Below are positions 29,748 to 39,034 of a stretch of 64,000 bases of DNA, piece by piece. Source of the DNA: Coralliovum pocilloporae (lineage in GTDB: Bacteria; Pseudomonadota; Alphaproteobacteria; Rhizobiales; Cohaesibacteraceae). Each line of letters opens with the position of its first letter. Position 1 is the stretch's first letter. Both the position numbers and the translations under genes were made by a program. The stretch is taken from NCBI RefSeq assembly GCF_030845175.1, contig NZ_CP132542.1:62001-126000 (forward strand), given 5' to 3'. The notes under the pieces were generated by a model. It was not told the origin of the DNA and did no database searches. It saw only the letters and a program-made list of their open reading frames with translations.

Positions 29748-30791
29748 ATGATAAGCTTACTTCGCTTCTTTTACTGGCTTGCCCTGCTGGGCCTTGTTTC
29801 ACTGCAGGCCACAGCTCTGCTGGGGAGCCATATCTATGCGTTTGATGCCATCAATCACTTCCAGCCCTTCCTGCTTCTAGTCTCCGTCCTGTCACTGATC
29901 ATCGCGATACTTCTTTTCGGAAAGCACATTTTCAGGCCATTTCACACTCTTTTGCTCGGCTTTCCCTTTGTGGTCAGCAGCGTCATGGTGCTGCCGCATC
30001 TTGCAAGCCACTGGCTGCAGGCCTCCACCCCGATCGCGACCTCAGAAGCCGGTTCACCGCTGAAAGTCATCAGCTTCAATCTCTGGGCAGGAAACTACAA
30101 GCAGGATCAGGTTGTTGCCTTCGTCCGGGAAGAAAATCCGGATGTCATCCTGTTTCAGGAATTCGCGGCATTGAACAGACGCCTCCTGAAAGCATTCAGG
30201 ACGGATTATCCTTATCAGGTTCACTGCGCGCACAGAGCTCATTGCAAAGTGGGGATCCTGTCCCGATACCGGCTGACTGATGAAGCAATTCAGCCCTTCA
30301 GTTTTCGCCAGGGCGCAAAGCCGAAATTTCTTGATCGGGTCTTTGGAGAGAAACCGGAAAGGCCCAGCGGCCCCATTGCCAGTGCCCGGCTGCATCTGCC
30401 AGGTGCAAAACCCGTCCATCTGATAACGGCGCATCTGCGCTGGCCCTTGCCGGGAGATCGACAAAGACAGCAGTTCCACACGCTGTTGGGTGAATTGAAA
30501 AATCATCCCTCCGAGCGCACACTTCTGACCGGAGATTTCAATTCAACGCCCTGGTCCTTCGCGCTCGGAGCATTTGACAAGGCTGCCGGTCTCGAGCGGC
30601 ACACAAAGGCCATATGGACCTTCCCGACACCGCGTTTTTATGAGGAACTGGGCGGCTATGAGGGCATAGCCTTCCTGCCCATAGACCAGATTTACTCAGG
30701 CTCAGACCTGCGCCTCATATCCCTGAAGCGTGGGCCTTATGTGGGATCTGATCACTATCCGCTGATTGCCGAATTCGCGATCAGCCCCTAA
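29748..30791 (+). CDS. Membrane-anchored endonuclease/exonuclease/phosphatase family protein
   Basis: A 347-aa protein with three N-terminal membrane helices (about 1-90) and a periplasmic or extracytoplasmic EEP domain. Domain marks include LKVISFNLWAGN, DVILFQEF (metal Glu), TLLTGDFNSTPWS and the final YVGSDHYPLIAEF (catalytic His). This architecture is common in proteobacteria but the substrate (nucleic acid, phospholipid or other phosphoester) is unproven. ATG 29748 has only weak ribosome-site sequence. It is convergent with parC, their stops separated by 1 bp. Confidence 0.88.
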   Translation: MISLLRFFYWLALLGLVSLQATALLGSHIYAFDAINHFQPFLLLVSVLSLIIAILLFGKHIFRPFHTLLLGFPFVVSSVMVLPHLASHWLQASTPIATSEAGSPLKVISFNLWAGNYKQDQVVAFVREENPDVILFQEFAALNRRLLKAFRTDYPYQVHCAHRAHCKVGILSRYRLTDEAIQPFSFRQGAKPKFLDRVFGEKPERPSGPIASARLHLPGAKPVHLITAHLRWPLPGDRQRQQFHTLLGELKNHPSERTLLTGDFNSTPWSFALGAFDKAAGLERHTKAIWTFPTPRFYEELGGYEGIAFLPIDQIYSGSDLRLISLKRGPYVGSDHYPLIAEFAISP

Positions 30792-30792
30792 C

Positions 30793-33033
30793 TCAACCTT
30801 TGAACTTGTTGGTACGCGGGAAACCGGACGGTGCCAAACGACCTGCCTGAGCGCGATCACCACACCAGTCTGCAAGATCCTCAAGGCTCCGCGTATGGGT
30901 TCGGCCAGCTGAATCGGTCCAGGTCAGTCCCTCTTCACCCTTGAACAGCTTGGCATCTGACACGCCGCCATCCTTGTAGCGCTGCAGACGTACACCGCGC
31001 CCTCGGGTCATTTCAGGCAACTGGTCTGCCGGGAACAGAAGCAGCTTACGGTTCAGACCCACAAGGGCAACATGATCACCCTGCGCCTCGACACAGAGGC
31101 AGGCTTCCTCACCGCCAGAAACATTCAGCACCTGCTTGCCCTTGCGGGTTCCCGCTACAACATCACTTTCAGACACCACAAACCCGCGGGCATCAGTAGC
31201 GATCACCAGACGTTTCATCTCCTTGCGATGAACAAATGCATCAACCACGTCCTGATCCTGATCCATATCGATCATGATACGGATTGGTTCTCCGTGCCCA
31301 CGCCCGCCCGGAAGTTTATCCCCCTGAAGGGTGAAGAACTTGCCGCCGGTGGTGAAAATCAGGATTTTGTCCGTCGTCTCGGCATGGAACGCAATCTTCA
31401 GCTTGTCACCGGTTTTGAAGGCAAGCGTCGAGGTATCTGACACATGCCCGCGCATGGCACGGATCCAGCCTTTTTCAGAAATGATGACCGTAATCGGTTC
31501 CCGTTCGATCATCGCCTGCTGGATATCAGACAGGTCACGATCCGGGGCCTCGGCAAATCCGGTCCGGCGCGCGCCCAGCTCCGTATCCGGTCCGAAGGTT
31601 TTCATAACCGCCTTGATTTCCTTGCCAACCCTCGCCCACTGCTTGGCATTCGAGGCAAGAAGCGCTTCAAGACCACTCTTTTCCTTGGTCAGATTGTCAT
31701 GCTCGGTACGGATCTCCATTTCCTCAAGCTTGCGCAAGCTGCGCAGACGCATGTTGAGAATGGCCTCAGCCTGAACATCAGTCAGCGAGAAGGTCCGCAT
31801 CAGTTCCTTTTTGGGCTCATCCTCTTCACGGATGATCCGGATCACCTCATCCAGATTGAGGTAGGCAATCAGATAGCCGCCCAGAACTTCCAGCCGGTGC
31901 TCAATCTTGGCCAGGCGATGCCTGGAGCGCCGTACCAGAACTTCTTTCCGGTGATCGAGCCATTCCCGAAGCACCTGCTTCAGGCCGATAACATTCGGAA
32001 TCACACCACGAGACAGAACATTCATGTTCAGCGACACGCGGTTTTCCAGATCCGTGAGCTTAAAGAGGGATTCCATCAGAAGCTCAGGATCGACGGTCCG
32101 GCTTTTCGGCTCCAACACAAGCCGGATATCTTCTGCAGATTCATCCCGGATATCACCCAGAAGCGGCAGCTTCCGGTTCTGCAGAAGCTCGGCCACCTTC
32201 TCGATCAGCTTGGATTTCTGAACCTGATAGGGAATCTCGGTCACAACAATGACCCAGGCCCCACGTCCCTGATCTTCCTTCTCCCAGCGCGCACGGACGC
32301 GGAACCCGCCACGACCGGTTTCGTAAGCGTCCAGAATATTGGCCGGATCTTCAACGATGACACCTCCGGTCGGGAAATCCGGACCAGGAACAATCTTTAC
32401 CAGCTCTTCCGTAGTGACATTGGGATTGTCGATCAGCACAAGAGACGCTTCACACAGTTCAGCTGCGTTGTGAGGCGGGATATTGGTCGCCATTCCCACC
32501 GCAATACCGCTTGAACCATTGGCCAGAAGGTTGGGGAAGTTGGCCGGAAGAACCACCGGCTCCTTGTCTTCCCCGTCATAGGTCTCGCGGAAGTCAACAG
32601 CGTCCTCATCAAGCCCTTCAAGCAGCAAGGCGGCAACCGCGGTCAGGCGGGATTCCGTGTAACGCATGGCAGCGGCGTTATCACCATCGATATTGCCGAA
32701 ATTGCCCTGCCCGTCGACCAGCGGGAACCGAACGGCAAAATCCTGCGCCAGACGCACCAGCGCGTCATAGACCGATTGATCACCGTGCGGGTGGTACTTA
32801 CCAATCACATCGCCCACCACACGGGCACATTTCTTGAACGATGCATTGGGATCAAGCTTGAGCTGCCGCATGGCATGCAGAAGCCGTCTGTGCACAGGCT
32901 TAAGCCCATCCCTGACATCCGGCAGTGCCCGGTGCATGATGGTCGACAGAGCATATGCCAGATAGCGCTCTTCCAGCGCTTCCCGCAGATTGATGGTTTC
33001 AGTGCCGCTTGGCGGAATCAGTTCGTTTCCCAT
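30793..33033 (-). CDS. parC: DNA topoisomerase IV subunit A
   Basis: Catalytic subunit (746 aa) that decatenates daughter chromosomes with ParE. Breakage-reunion domain has the active Tyr125 in [11 protein letters not shown]. The region equivalent to the quinolone pocket reads [12 protein letters not shown], so Gln86 stands where GyrA and E. coli ParC have Ser. A beta-pinwheel C-terminal domain follows (about 500-740). ParE is not in this window. The 3' end abuts the EEP gene; recO lies 38 bp upstream on the same strand. Confidence 0.97.
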   Translation of the reverse strand: MGNELIPPSGTETINLREALEERYLAYALSTIMHRALPDVRDGLKPVHRRLLHAMRQLKLDPNASFKKCARVVGDVIGKYHPHGDQSVYDALVRLAQDFAVRFPLVDGQGNFGNIDGDNAAAMRYTESRLTAVAALLLEGLDEDAVDFRETYDGEDKEPVVLPANFPNLLANGSSGIAVGMATNIPPHNAAELCEASLVLIDNPNVTTEELVKIVPGPDFPTGGVIVEDPANILDAYETGRGGFRVRARWEKEDQGRGAWVIVVTEIPYQVQKSKLIEKVAELLQNRKLPLLGDIRDESAEDIRLVLEPKSRTVDPELLMESLFKLTDLENRVSLNMNVLSRGVIPNVIGLKQVLREWLDHRKEVLVRRSRHRLAKIEHRLEVLGGYLIAYLNLDEVIRIIREEDEPKKELMRTFSLTDVQAEAILNMRLRSLRKLEEMEIRTEHDNLTKEKSGLEALLASNAKQWARVGKEIKAVMKTFGPDTELGARRTGFAEAPDRDLSDIQQAMIEREPITVIISEKGWIRAMRGHVSDTSTLAFKTGDKLKIAFHAETTDKILIFTTGGKFFTLQGDKLPGGRGHGEPIRIMIDMDQDQDVVDAFVHRKEMKRLVIATDARGFVVSESDVVAGTRKGKQVLNVSGGEEACLCVEAQGDHVALVGLNRKLLLFPADQLPEMTRGRGVRLQRYKDGGVSDAKLFKGEEGLTWTDSAGRTHTRSLEDLADWCGDRAQAGRLAPSGFPRTNKFKG

Positions 33034-33071
33034 ATGAATTTGCTACTCTTTAATGCTGCAAAGCGCAAGAA

Positions 33072-33806
33072 TCAGCCGCTCATCTGCTTTTTCAAGGCGG
33101 TGATAAATCCATCCCGCTCCCCCGGCGGCTGGATACCGCGTGCCCCCCAGATATGGCGATCATAGAAAAACCCGGCCAGCCTGAATCCGTCAAAAACTTC
33201 CCCCGCATCCGGTGTTTCACGCGGCAGGCTGGAGACAAGGAAGCGCGGCAGGGTCAGCAGCTTGTCATGATAGGGCAACCCGGCCTTTCGCGACACAGCA
33301 CGGCCCGATTTAGGCGACACGTAAACCAGTTCCTGCGTCCCGCCGGTCGCAGCACAGCTTTCCAGGTCAAGGCCAAAGCCCAGCTCCTCCAGCACGGCAA
33401 GTTCCAATCGGACCAGAAGACCGGCGGCAAGCAGCGGTTCTTCAAAAGTCTCAACAATGGCAGACGCCGCCAGATAAAGCCCGTCCTCACGGGTTCTCTC
33501 TGGCAGAAGCCTTAACAGGCCTGCAAGAAACTGGACCCCGTAGACGCTGACCGGATCGGCCATCAGAACAGCTGCCCGTGCCTTGTGGAGTTCCACAGAG
33601 AACTGTCCCAGATGATCTTCCAACCGGGCGCGCCAGGTCACAGTCACGCTGTTGCCCGGTTGCAGGGCTGCCTGAAACTTCCGTGACCGACCATTGCGAA
33701 CCAGGCCAAGATGACGGCCATGATGATGGGTCATCACCTCAAGGATGACGCTGTTCTCACCATGTTTGCGGGCACCCAGCACAAGCGCCTCGTCTGTCCA
33801 TTCCAT
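33072..33806 (-). CDS. recO: DNA repair protein RecO
   Basis: Mediator that loads RecA with RecR at gaps (244 aa). N-terminal OB fold starts WTDEALVLGARKHGENSVIL, with GLVRNGRSRKFQAALQPG; the helical C-terminal part contains LERTR-like LPERTREDGLYLAA and a region where some RecO proteins carry zinc cysteines (only one Cys is visible here). ATG 33806 was preferred to the in-frame GTG at 33809. In Rhizobiales recO usually sits near era, as it does here. Confidence 0.94.
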   Translation of the reverse strand: MEWTDEALVLGARKHGENSVILEVMTHHHGRHLGLVRNGRSRKFQAALQPGNSVTVTWRARLEDHLGQFSVELHKARAAVLMADPVSVYGVQFLAGLLRLLPERTREDGLYLAASAIVETFEEPLLAAGLLVRLELAVLEELGFGLDLESCAATGGTQELVYVSPKSGRAVSRKAGLPYHDKLLTLPRFLVSSLPRETPDAGEVFDGFRLAGFFYDRHIWGARGIQPPGERDGFITALKKQMSG

Positions 33807-33885
33807 CACAGAGCCCGAATGATTCGTGTCTTGATCTGACCTAACAAATCAGCCCACACTCCCAAGAACAAGGGAGTAACGCGGA

Positions 33886-35358
33886 ATGGCCTCCAATCTG
33901 TTGATTCTGATCTCCGATGAGCATCGCAAGGATGCTCTTGGCTGTGCCGGACATCCGATTGTCAAAACGCCAAATCTGGATGCGCTGGCCGCAAGGGGCG
34001 CGCATTTTACAAACGCTTATACACCCTCTCCCATGTGTGTCCCCACCCGGGCGGCCCTTGCCTGTGGTGACCACGTGCACAGAATCCGCCACTGGGATAG
34101 CGCCACACCCTATGACGGCAAACAGCGAAGCTGGATGCGGCATCTCCGCGACCAGGGCATCGATGTCACCTCAATCGGAAAGCTCCATTTCCGATCGGCG
34201 CAGGATGACAACGGCTTCACAGAAGAAATCCTGCCCATGCACGTGGTGGGCGGTGTCGGCTGGGCCATTGGCCTCCTGCGGGAGAACCCTCCCTCCTATG
34301 ACGCTGCGAAAGAACTCGCTGCAGATGTCGGACCGGGGCCCAGCACCTACACGGATTACGATCTGGCAATCACCAAAGCCACAGAACACTGGCTGAAAGA
34401 CAGATCAGGCTCGGAAAATCCCTGGGCCGCATTCGTCTCTCTGGTCAGTCCTCACTATCCCCTGACCTGCCCGGAGACGTTCTACAATCTTTACGACCCG
34501 GCAGACATGGACCTGCCCATTGCCTACGACCCGGCAGAACGCCCCCATCACTCCGAACTGTCGAACGTGGCGGACTTCTTTGCCTATGACAAACACTTCG
34601 ATGAGGCCAAACTCAGGGAGGCGAAGGCCGCCTATTATGGCCTGACCAGCTTCATGGACCATTGTGTCGGGCGCATTCTGACAGCTCTGGAAGCAAGCGG
34701 ACAGGCAGAGAATACGGTCATTGTCTATGTCTCTGACCATGGCGACATGATGGGCGATCACGGTTTCTGGACCAAACAGGTGATGTATGAACAGTCTGCT
34801 GGCGTGCCGATGATTGCAGCCGGTCCGGGCATTCCACAAGGACGCATCGTCACAACCGGCGCCACTCTTCTGGACCTGGCGGCCACCGCCGTGGATGTCA
34901 CCGGCGCCAGACATGACAAACTCAGTGAAGCCCTGTCCGGCCAGTCCCTCAGAGACCTGGCTACTCAGCCAGACAACAAAGACCGCACCATTCTAAGCGA
35001 GTATCACGATGGCGGATCAACCACCGGCACCTTCATGATCCGCTGGGACAAGTGGAAATATATCCACTATGTAGGCCATCAGCCGCAGTTATTCGACCTG
35101 GATGCAGACCCGGATGAAAGGCTGGACCTCGCAGCCAATCCGGACCGCTCCAACACCATAAGCATGGCCTTGCGGGAAGGTGAGACACGCCTCCGGGCGA
35201 TTTGTGATCCTGACGCTGTCAATGCGCTGTGTTTTACCGACCAGAAAAAACGGATTGACGATCTGGGGGGCGAAGATGCCTGCCTGCACGCCTATGCCTT
35301 CAATCATACCCCGACGCCATCAGAACAAGAAAAAATGCGCGAAGGGTCTGCTCTTTAG
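33886..35358 (+). CDS. Type I sulfatase (formylglycine dependent)
   Basis: Alkaline-phosphatase-fold sulfatase (490 aa) hydrolysing a sulfate ester. The modification site is Cys51 in PSPMCVPTRAAL (C-x-P-x-R), expected to become formylglycine. Metal ligands lie in LLILISDEHRKDAL and YVSDHGDMMGDHG. No signal peptide is seen, so a cytoplasmic choline- or small-molecule-sulfatase type is more likely than a secreted polysaccharide enzyme. A maturation enzyme is not in the window. The next gene, an SDR, starts 33 bp later and may act on the same compound. Substrate unknown. Confidence 0.9.
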   Translation: MASNLLILISDEHRKDALGCAGHPIVKTPNLDALAARGAHFTNAYTPSPMCVPTRAALACGDHVHRIRHWDSATPYDGKQRSWMRHLRDQGIDVTSIGKLHFRSAQDDNGFTEEILPMHVVGGVGWAIGLLRENPPSYDAAKELAADVGPGPSTYTDYDLAITKATEHWLKDRSGSENPWAAFVSLVSPHYPLTCPETFYNLYDPADMDLPIAYDPAERPHHSELSNVADFFAYDKHFDEAKLREAKAAYYGLTSFMDHCVGRILTALEASGQAENTVIVYVSDHGDMMGDHGFWTKQVMYEQSAGVPMIAAGPGIPQGRIVTTGATLLDLAATAVDVTGARHDKLSEALSGQSLRDLATQPDNKDRTILSEYHDGGSTTGTFMIRWDKWKYIHYVGHQPQLFDLDADPDERLDLAANPDRSNTISMALREGETRLRAICDPDAVNALCFTDQKKRIDDLGGEDACLHAYAFNHTPTPSEQEKMREGSAL

Positions 35359-35391
35359 AGGGGATCAACAACCATACCGAAGGACCTCACC

Positions 35392-36087
35392 ATGCCTATA
35401 GCTCTTATTGTCGGCGCAGGCGAAGGACTGTCAGCCTCCTTTGCACGGAAACTCAGGGCGCGCGGTTACGACCTGCTGCTGGCGGCACGCAATATCGACA
35501 AACTTGACGACTTGCAGGCTGAAACCGACGCAGAACTGATTGCCTGTGACGCCTCCGACCCTGACCACATGACAGAGGTCTTCAGGAAAGTGGACAGCAT
35601 GGCGGGAACACTGGACGTCGCTCTTTATAACCCGTCTGCCCGGGTGCGTGGCTCAATTGTCGATCTGGACCCCGAACAGGTTCGCAACGCCGTTCTCATC
35701 ACAGGCTATGGTGCCTTTCTGATGGCTCAGGAAGCGGCGAAACGCATGCTGCCGCAAGGACATGGTGCCATTCTGTTCACCGGAGCGTCTGCCGGTGTCA
35801 AAGGCTATGCAAATTCAGCACCCTTTGCCATGGGCAAGTTTGCTCTGCGCGGGCTGGCTCAAAGTCTTGCCCGAGAACTTCATCCGAAAGGCATTCATAT
35901 CGGTCATTTCGTTATCGACGGCGGCATCCGCAATCCCAACAGACCGGAGCGGATAGACCCGGCTGATAATCCCGATTCCATGCTTGATCCGGATGCAATA
36001 GCCGACAGCTATCTGTACTTCCTCGATCAGCCCCGCTCAAGCTGGGCCTGGGAAATTGAGCTGCGTCCCTGGGTCGAAAAGTTCTGA
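35392..36087 (+). CDS. Atypical short-chain dehydrogenase/reductase-like protein
   Basis: Rossmann-fold SDR homologue (231 aa). The nucleotide loop is VGAGEGLSASFARKL and the conserved Ser is present in FTGASAGVKG (Ser133). The catalytic tyrosine of the usual YxxxK is replaced: the sequence reads APFAMGKFALRG, giving Phe145 and Lys149. The helix after it (LRGLAQSLARELHPKGIHIG) is intact. Such members may bind NAD(P) without normal ketoreductase chemistry. It is downstream of, and likely co-transcribed with, the sulfatase. Its stop lies inside a palindrome shared with era. Confidence 0.85.
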   Translation: MPIALIVGAGEGLSASFARKLRARGYDLLLAARNIDKLDDLQAETDAELIACDASDPDHMTEVFRKVDSMAGTLDVALYNPSARVRGSIVDLDPEQVRNAVLITGYGAFLMAQEAAKRMLPQGHGAILFTGASAGVKGYANSAPFAMGKFALRGLAQSLARELHPKGIHIGHFVIDGGIRNPNRPERIDPADNPDSMLDPDAIADSYLYFLDQPRSSWAWEIELRPWVEKF

Positions 36088-36117
36088 ATTCCTGACCCGA
36101 TATCAGGTCGGGAATTC
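36086..36117. terminator. Palindrome spanning two convergent stop codons
   Basis: GAATTCCTGACC (36086-36097) and GGTCGGGAATTC (36106-36117) give a 12-bp stem with one G-T pair and an 8-nt loop. The TGA of the SDR gene overlaps its left arm and the last codons of era occupy the right arm. It could end both transcripts although no T-run follows. Confidence 0.55.
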
Positions 36118-37017
36118 CAGCCCCATCTCCCGATAGCGCTCGGGATCATCAGACCAGTTCTCGCGCACCTTAACGAACAGGAAGAGGTGAACCGGGCGCT
36201 CTATAATCTCGGCCAGCTCCTTGCGGGCCTGCATGGAAATGGCTTTCACAGTCTGACCGTTCTTGCCCAGAACAATCTTCTTCTGACTGTCCCGCTCTAC
36301 ATAGATGACCTGCTCAACGCGCACCGACCCGTTTTTCTGCTCTGTCCATTGCTCTGTCTCAACGGTCGAGGAATAGGGCAATTCCTGATGCAGACGCAGA
36401 TAGAGCTTTTCACGGGTCAATTCCGCAGCCAGCTGGCGCATGGGAAGGTCTGACATCTGGTCTTCGGGATAGTGCCAAGGCCCTTCCGGCGAATGGTTCG
36501 CCAGATAGGACATCACATCTCCGATGCCATCACCATTGAGAGCCGAGATCATGAAGGTCTGGTCAAATTTTGCCAGTTCATTGGCCCGCTGTGTCAGCGC
36601 CAGAAGCGCATCGCGCGGCACCGTATCAATCTTGTTCAGCAACAGAATCTTCGGCTGACGCACATCCACCAGCTTTTCCAGAATGTCGATAATATCATCC
36701 TGAAGGCCGCGTTTCGCATCAATCAACAGCGCCACAAGATCCGCATCCTGCGCCCCGCCCCAGGCCGTCCGCACCATGGCACTGTCAAGCCGCCGCTTGG
36801 GCTTAAAGATCCCCGGTGTATCAATGAACACAATCTGGGATGCATCCTGAATGGCAATGCCACGAACGATCGCACGCGTGGTCTGCACCTTGTGGGTCAC
36901 AATGGAAACCTTGGCACCAACCATTCTGTTGAGCAAGGTTGACTTACCGGCATTCGGCGCGCCAATCAGGGCGACAAAACCACACCGCTGCGCTGACTGT
37001 TCAATCTGATCAGACAT
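36103..37017 (-). CDS. era: GTPase Era
   Basis: Ribosome-associated GTPase for 16S rRNA maturation and 30S assembly (304 aa). G motifs are visible: GAPNAGKSTLLNR (G1), DTPGIF (G3), NKID (G4) and SALNG (G5); the C-terminal KH domain includes VLGKNGQTVKAISMQARKEL. ATG 37017 has AAGGGG 7 nt upstream and overlaps the end of rnc; a second in-frame ATG at 37023 is less well placed. It is the last gene of the lepB-rnc-era set. Confidence 0.97.
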   Translation of the reverse strand: MSDQIEQSAQRCGFVALIGAPNAGKSTLLNRMVGAKVSIVTHKVQTTRAIVRGIAIQDASQIVFIDTPGIFKPKRRLDSAMVRTAWGGAQDADLVALLIDAKRGLQDDIIDILEKLVDVRQPKILLLNKIDTVPRDALLALTQRANELAKFDQTFMISALNGDGIGDVMSYLANHSPEGPWHYPEDQMSDLPMRQLAAELTREKLYLRLHQELPYSSTVETEQWTEQKNGSVRVEQVIYVERDSQKKIVLGKNGQTVKAISMQARKELAEIIERPVHLFLFVKVRENWSDDPERYREMGLEFPT

Positions 37018-37735
37018 GATCATCCCCTTCAGACCAGACCCCTTCCCGCTTCAGGACAAGACTGGCCACTTCATGTTCTGCGACGCGTTTGGACGACCCG
37101 CTGGCTTCCGCCGGATCCACACCGTCAATCTCGACCTTGATACGGAAAGTCGGAGCGTGGTCGGGGCCGGTACGGCTCACCTCACGATAGACAGGCGCCG
37201 GCAACCCTCTTCCCTGGGCCCATTCCTGCAGGGTCGTCTTGGCATCACGTAACGGCCCGCTCGCATTGGCCATGCGCTTTTTCCAGTTATGACGGATAAA
37301 CCGATCTGCAACCTCAAGGCCACCGTCCAGATAGAGCGCTGCAATCACACTTTCGCACACATCGCCTAGAATTGCATTTTTACGTCGCCCACCGGTCTGG
37401 GCCTCACCATCCCCCATGCGGATGGCCTCTCCGAATGTCAGGTCCCGGGCAACTTCGGCACATGTTTCCCTGCGAACAAGCTGATTGAGCCGTCTCGCCA
37501 GTTCGCCCTCATCTGCTTTCGGGAACGCTTCATACAGCATCATGGAGATAACCAGCCCAAGAACCCGGTCACCAAGAAACTCCATACGCTGATAGGATTC
37601 ATACTCGCTGTTTGTCTGCTGCTTCAGCGCGCTGGAATGGGTCAGGGCCCTGTCCAGCAGAGCCCTGTCCTTGAATGAATATCCAAGCCGCTCTTCGAGG
37701 CGGTCCAGTTTATTATCCCGCGGCTCGCGTCTCAT
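37010..37735 (-). CDS. rnc: Ribonuclease III
   Basis: Double-strand-specific RNase (241 aa) for rRNA processing and regulation by antisense RNA. RIII signature: YQRMEFLGDRVLGLVIS; second acidic cluster in NAILGDVCESVIAALYLDGG; C-terminal double-stranded RNA-binding domain from about residue 160 (KTTLQEWAQGRGLPAPVY). ATG 37735 overlaps the lepB stop (ATGA). The open frame continues upstream to 37777, but that extension lies within lepB. Confidence 0.97.
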   Translation of the reverse strand: MRREPRDNKLDRLEERLGYSFKDRALLDRALTHSSALKQQTNSEYESYQRMEFLGDRVLGLVISMMLYEAFPKADEGELARRLNQLVRRETCAEVARDLTFGEAIRMGDGEAQTGGRRKNAILGDVCESVIAALYLDGGLEVADRFIRHNWKKRMANASGPLRDAKTTLQEWAQGRGLPAPVYREVSRTGPDHAPTFRIKVEIDGVDPAEASGSSKRVAEHEVASLVLKREGVWSEGDDHV

Positions 37736-38478
37736 AACGTATCCAGCAACCTGTCCCAGCGGACGGACCACGGCCATTTCCAGACCTGCCAGGCAGATGT
37801 GCCCGATTTAACAGAGAAGAAAATGATCTCGGCTCTGCCAATCAGGTTTTCTTCAGGAACGAACCCGACACTGAACCGGCTGTCTGTAGAATTGTCGCGG
37901 TTATCGCCCATCATGAAGTAATGACCATCCGGCACTTCAAAGACACCGGTATTATCCCCCTGACTGGTGGAATAGAGATCAAGCACATCATAGGTCACGT
38001 TATTGGGAAGCGTCTCGGAGAACCGGCGAATCTCCTCAGAGCGTCCATAGCGACCGTCCTCATCGATAAACACTTCAGCCGGAGACATTTCGACTGGTTT
38101 GCCGTTGATGGAAAGAACCCCATCCTGCATCTGGATTTTGTCGCCGGGCAAGCCGATCACACGCTTGATATAATCTGTCTCGTTATCCTGTGGCAGCTTG
38201 AAAACGGCAATATCACCACGCTCCGGCGCGCTGCCCCAGATCCGGCCCTCAAAAGGCACCAGACCAAACGGGAAAGAATAGCGGCTGTATCCGTAGCTGT
38301 ATTTTGAAACAAACAGATAGTCACCGATCAGCAGGGTCGACTTCATCGAACCCGAAGGAATGTTGAACGGCTGAAACAGAAATGTTCTGACCACAAGGGC
38401 AAGAAGAAGCGCATGGATGATCACTTTGACCGTTTCACCCAGGCCGCCTTCGCTCTTACTGCTATCCTGCTCTGCCAC
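37732..38478 (-). CDS. lepB: Signal peptidase I
   Basis: Leader peptidase of 248 aa that cleaves Sec and Tat signal peptides. One N-terminal membrane helix (VIIHALLLALVVRTFLF), catalytic Ser in NIPSGSMKSTLL, catalytic Lys in DYIKRVIGLPGD, and box E GDNRDNSTDSR. The start was set at GTG 38478 (VAEQDSS), with AAGGCGAG just before it; the frame is open to 38601, but the extra sequence is basic and unlike the family. It is coupled to rnc. Confidence 0.95.
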   Translation of the reverse strand: MAEQDSSKSEGGLGETVKVIIHALLLALVVRTFLFQPFNIPSGSMKSTLLIGDYLFVSKYSYGYSRYSFPFGLVPFEGRIWGSAPERGDIAVFKLPQDNETDYIKRVIGLPGDKIQMQDGVLSINGKPVEMSPAEVFIDEDGRYGRSEEIRRFSETLPNNVTYDVLDLYSTSQGDNTGVFEVPDGHYFMMGDNRDNSTDSRFSVGFVPEENLIGRAEIIFFSVKSGTSAWQVWKWPWSVRWDRLLDTL

Positions 38479-38641
38479 GTTCTCGCCTTTCCATAAAACC
38501 TGGCCCCAAATCAGACGCCACGCGCCCTGATCCCCCGATGTAGCGACTGTTACCGCCATACGCAACGCGTGACTTGCCGCAGAGGGAACTTTCCCCCTCA
38601 TTTAGAGCATTTCATGGCTGATAAATCAGAAATCGGGTGGA

Positions 38642-39034
38642 TCAGACCGCTTCTATGACAACAAATGCTTGCGCGTAAGGATATTCGTCTGTTGTTGTAA
38701 CATGCACCCGAATATCAGAGCTGTCCGGTGCAAGTGCCTGCGCCGCACTCATGGCACCGTCTGTCAACACCATTGACGGCTTGCCACCAGATGCCGTCCG
38801 GACTTCCATATGATGCCAGTAGACACTCTCCTGGATACCTGTCCCGAGCGCCTTCGAGCAGGCTTCCTTAGCTGCAAAGCGCTTTGCATAAGCACCCACA
38901 CGGTCTCCCCGTCCATCACAGAGAGATCGCTCGTCTTCAGTGAAAACCCGCGTCAGAAACCGGTCACCAAACCGCTCAATGGACCGTTCAATCCGCCTGA
39001 TATCAACAAGATCACTGCCCATGCCGACGATCAT
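38642..39034 (-). CDS. acpS: Holo-ACP synthase
   Basis: Attaches 4'-phosphopantetheine from CoA to acyl carrier protein. This 130-aa frame has the AcpS motifs GMGSDLVDIRRIE (Mg-binding Asp) and KRFAAKEACSKALGTGI. It starts within the DUF2062 stop codon (4-bp overlap). The order DUF2062-acpS-lepB-rnc-era is typical of the group. Confidence 0.96.
   Translation of the reverse strand: MIVGMGSDLVDIRRIERSIERFGDRFLTRVFTEDERSLCDGRGDRVGAYAKRFAAKEACSKALGTGIQESVYWHHMEVRTASGGKPSMVLTDGAMSAAQALAPDSSDIRVHVTTTDEYPYAQAFVVIEAV

Noticed and set aside
31444..32514. A 356-codon plus-strand frame
   Set aside because: Antisense to parC; no domain and no promoter or ribosome site.
32770..32800. Gln in place of Ser in the ParC quinolone pocket as an acquired resistance mutation
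   Set aside because: I recall HPHGDQS as the native form in alphaproteobacterial ParC, so it is more likely lineage-typical than selected.
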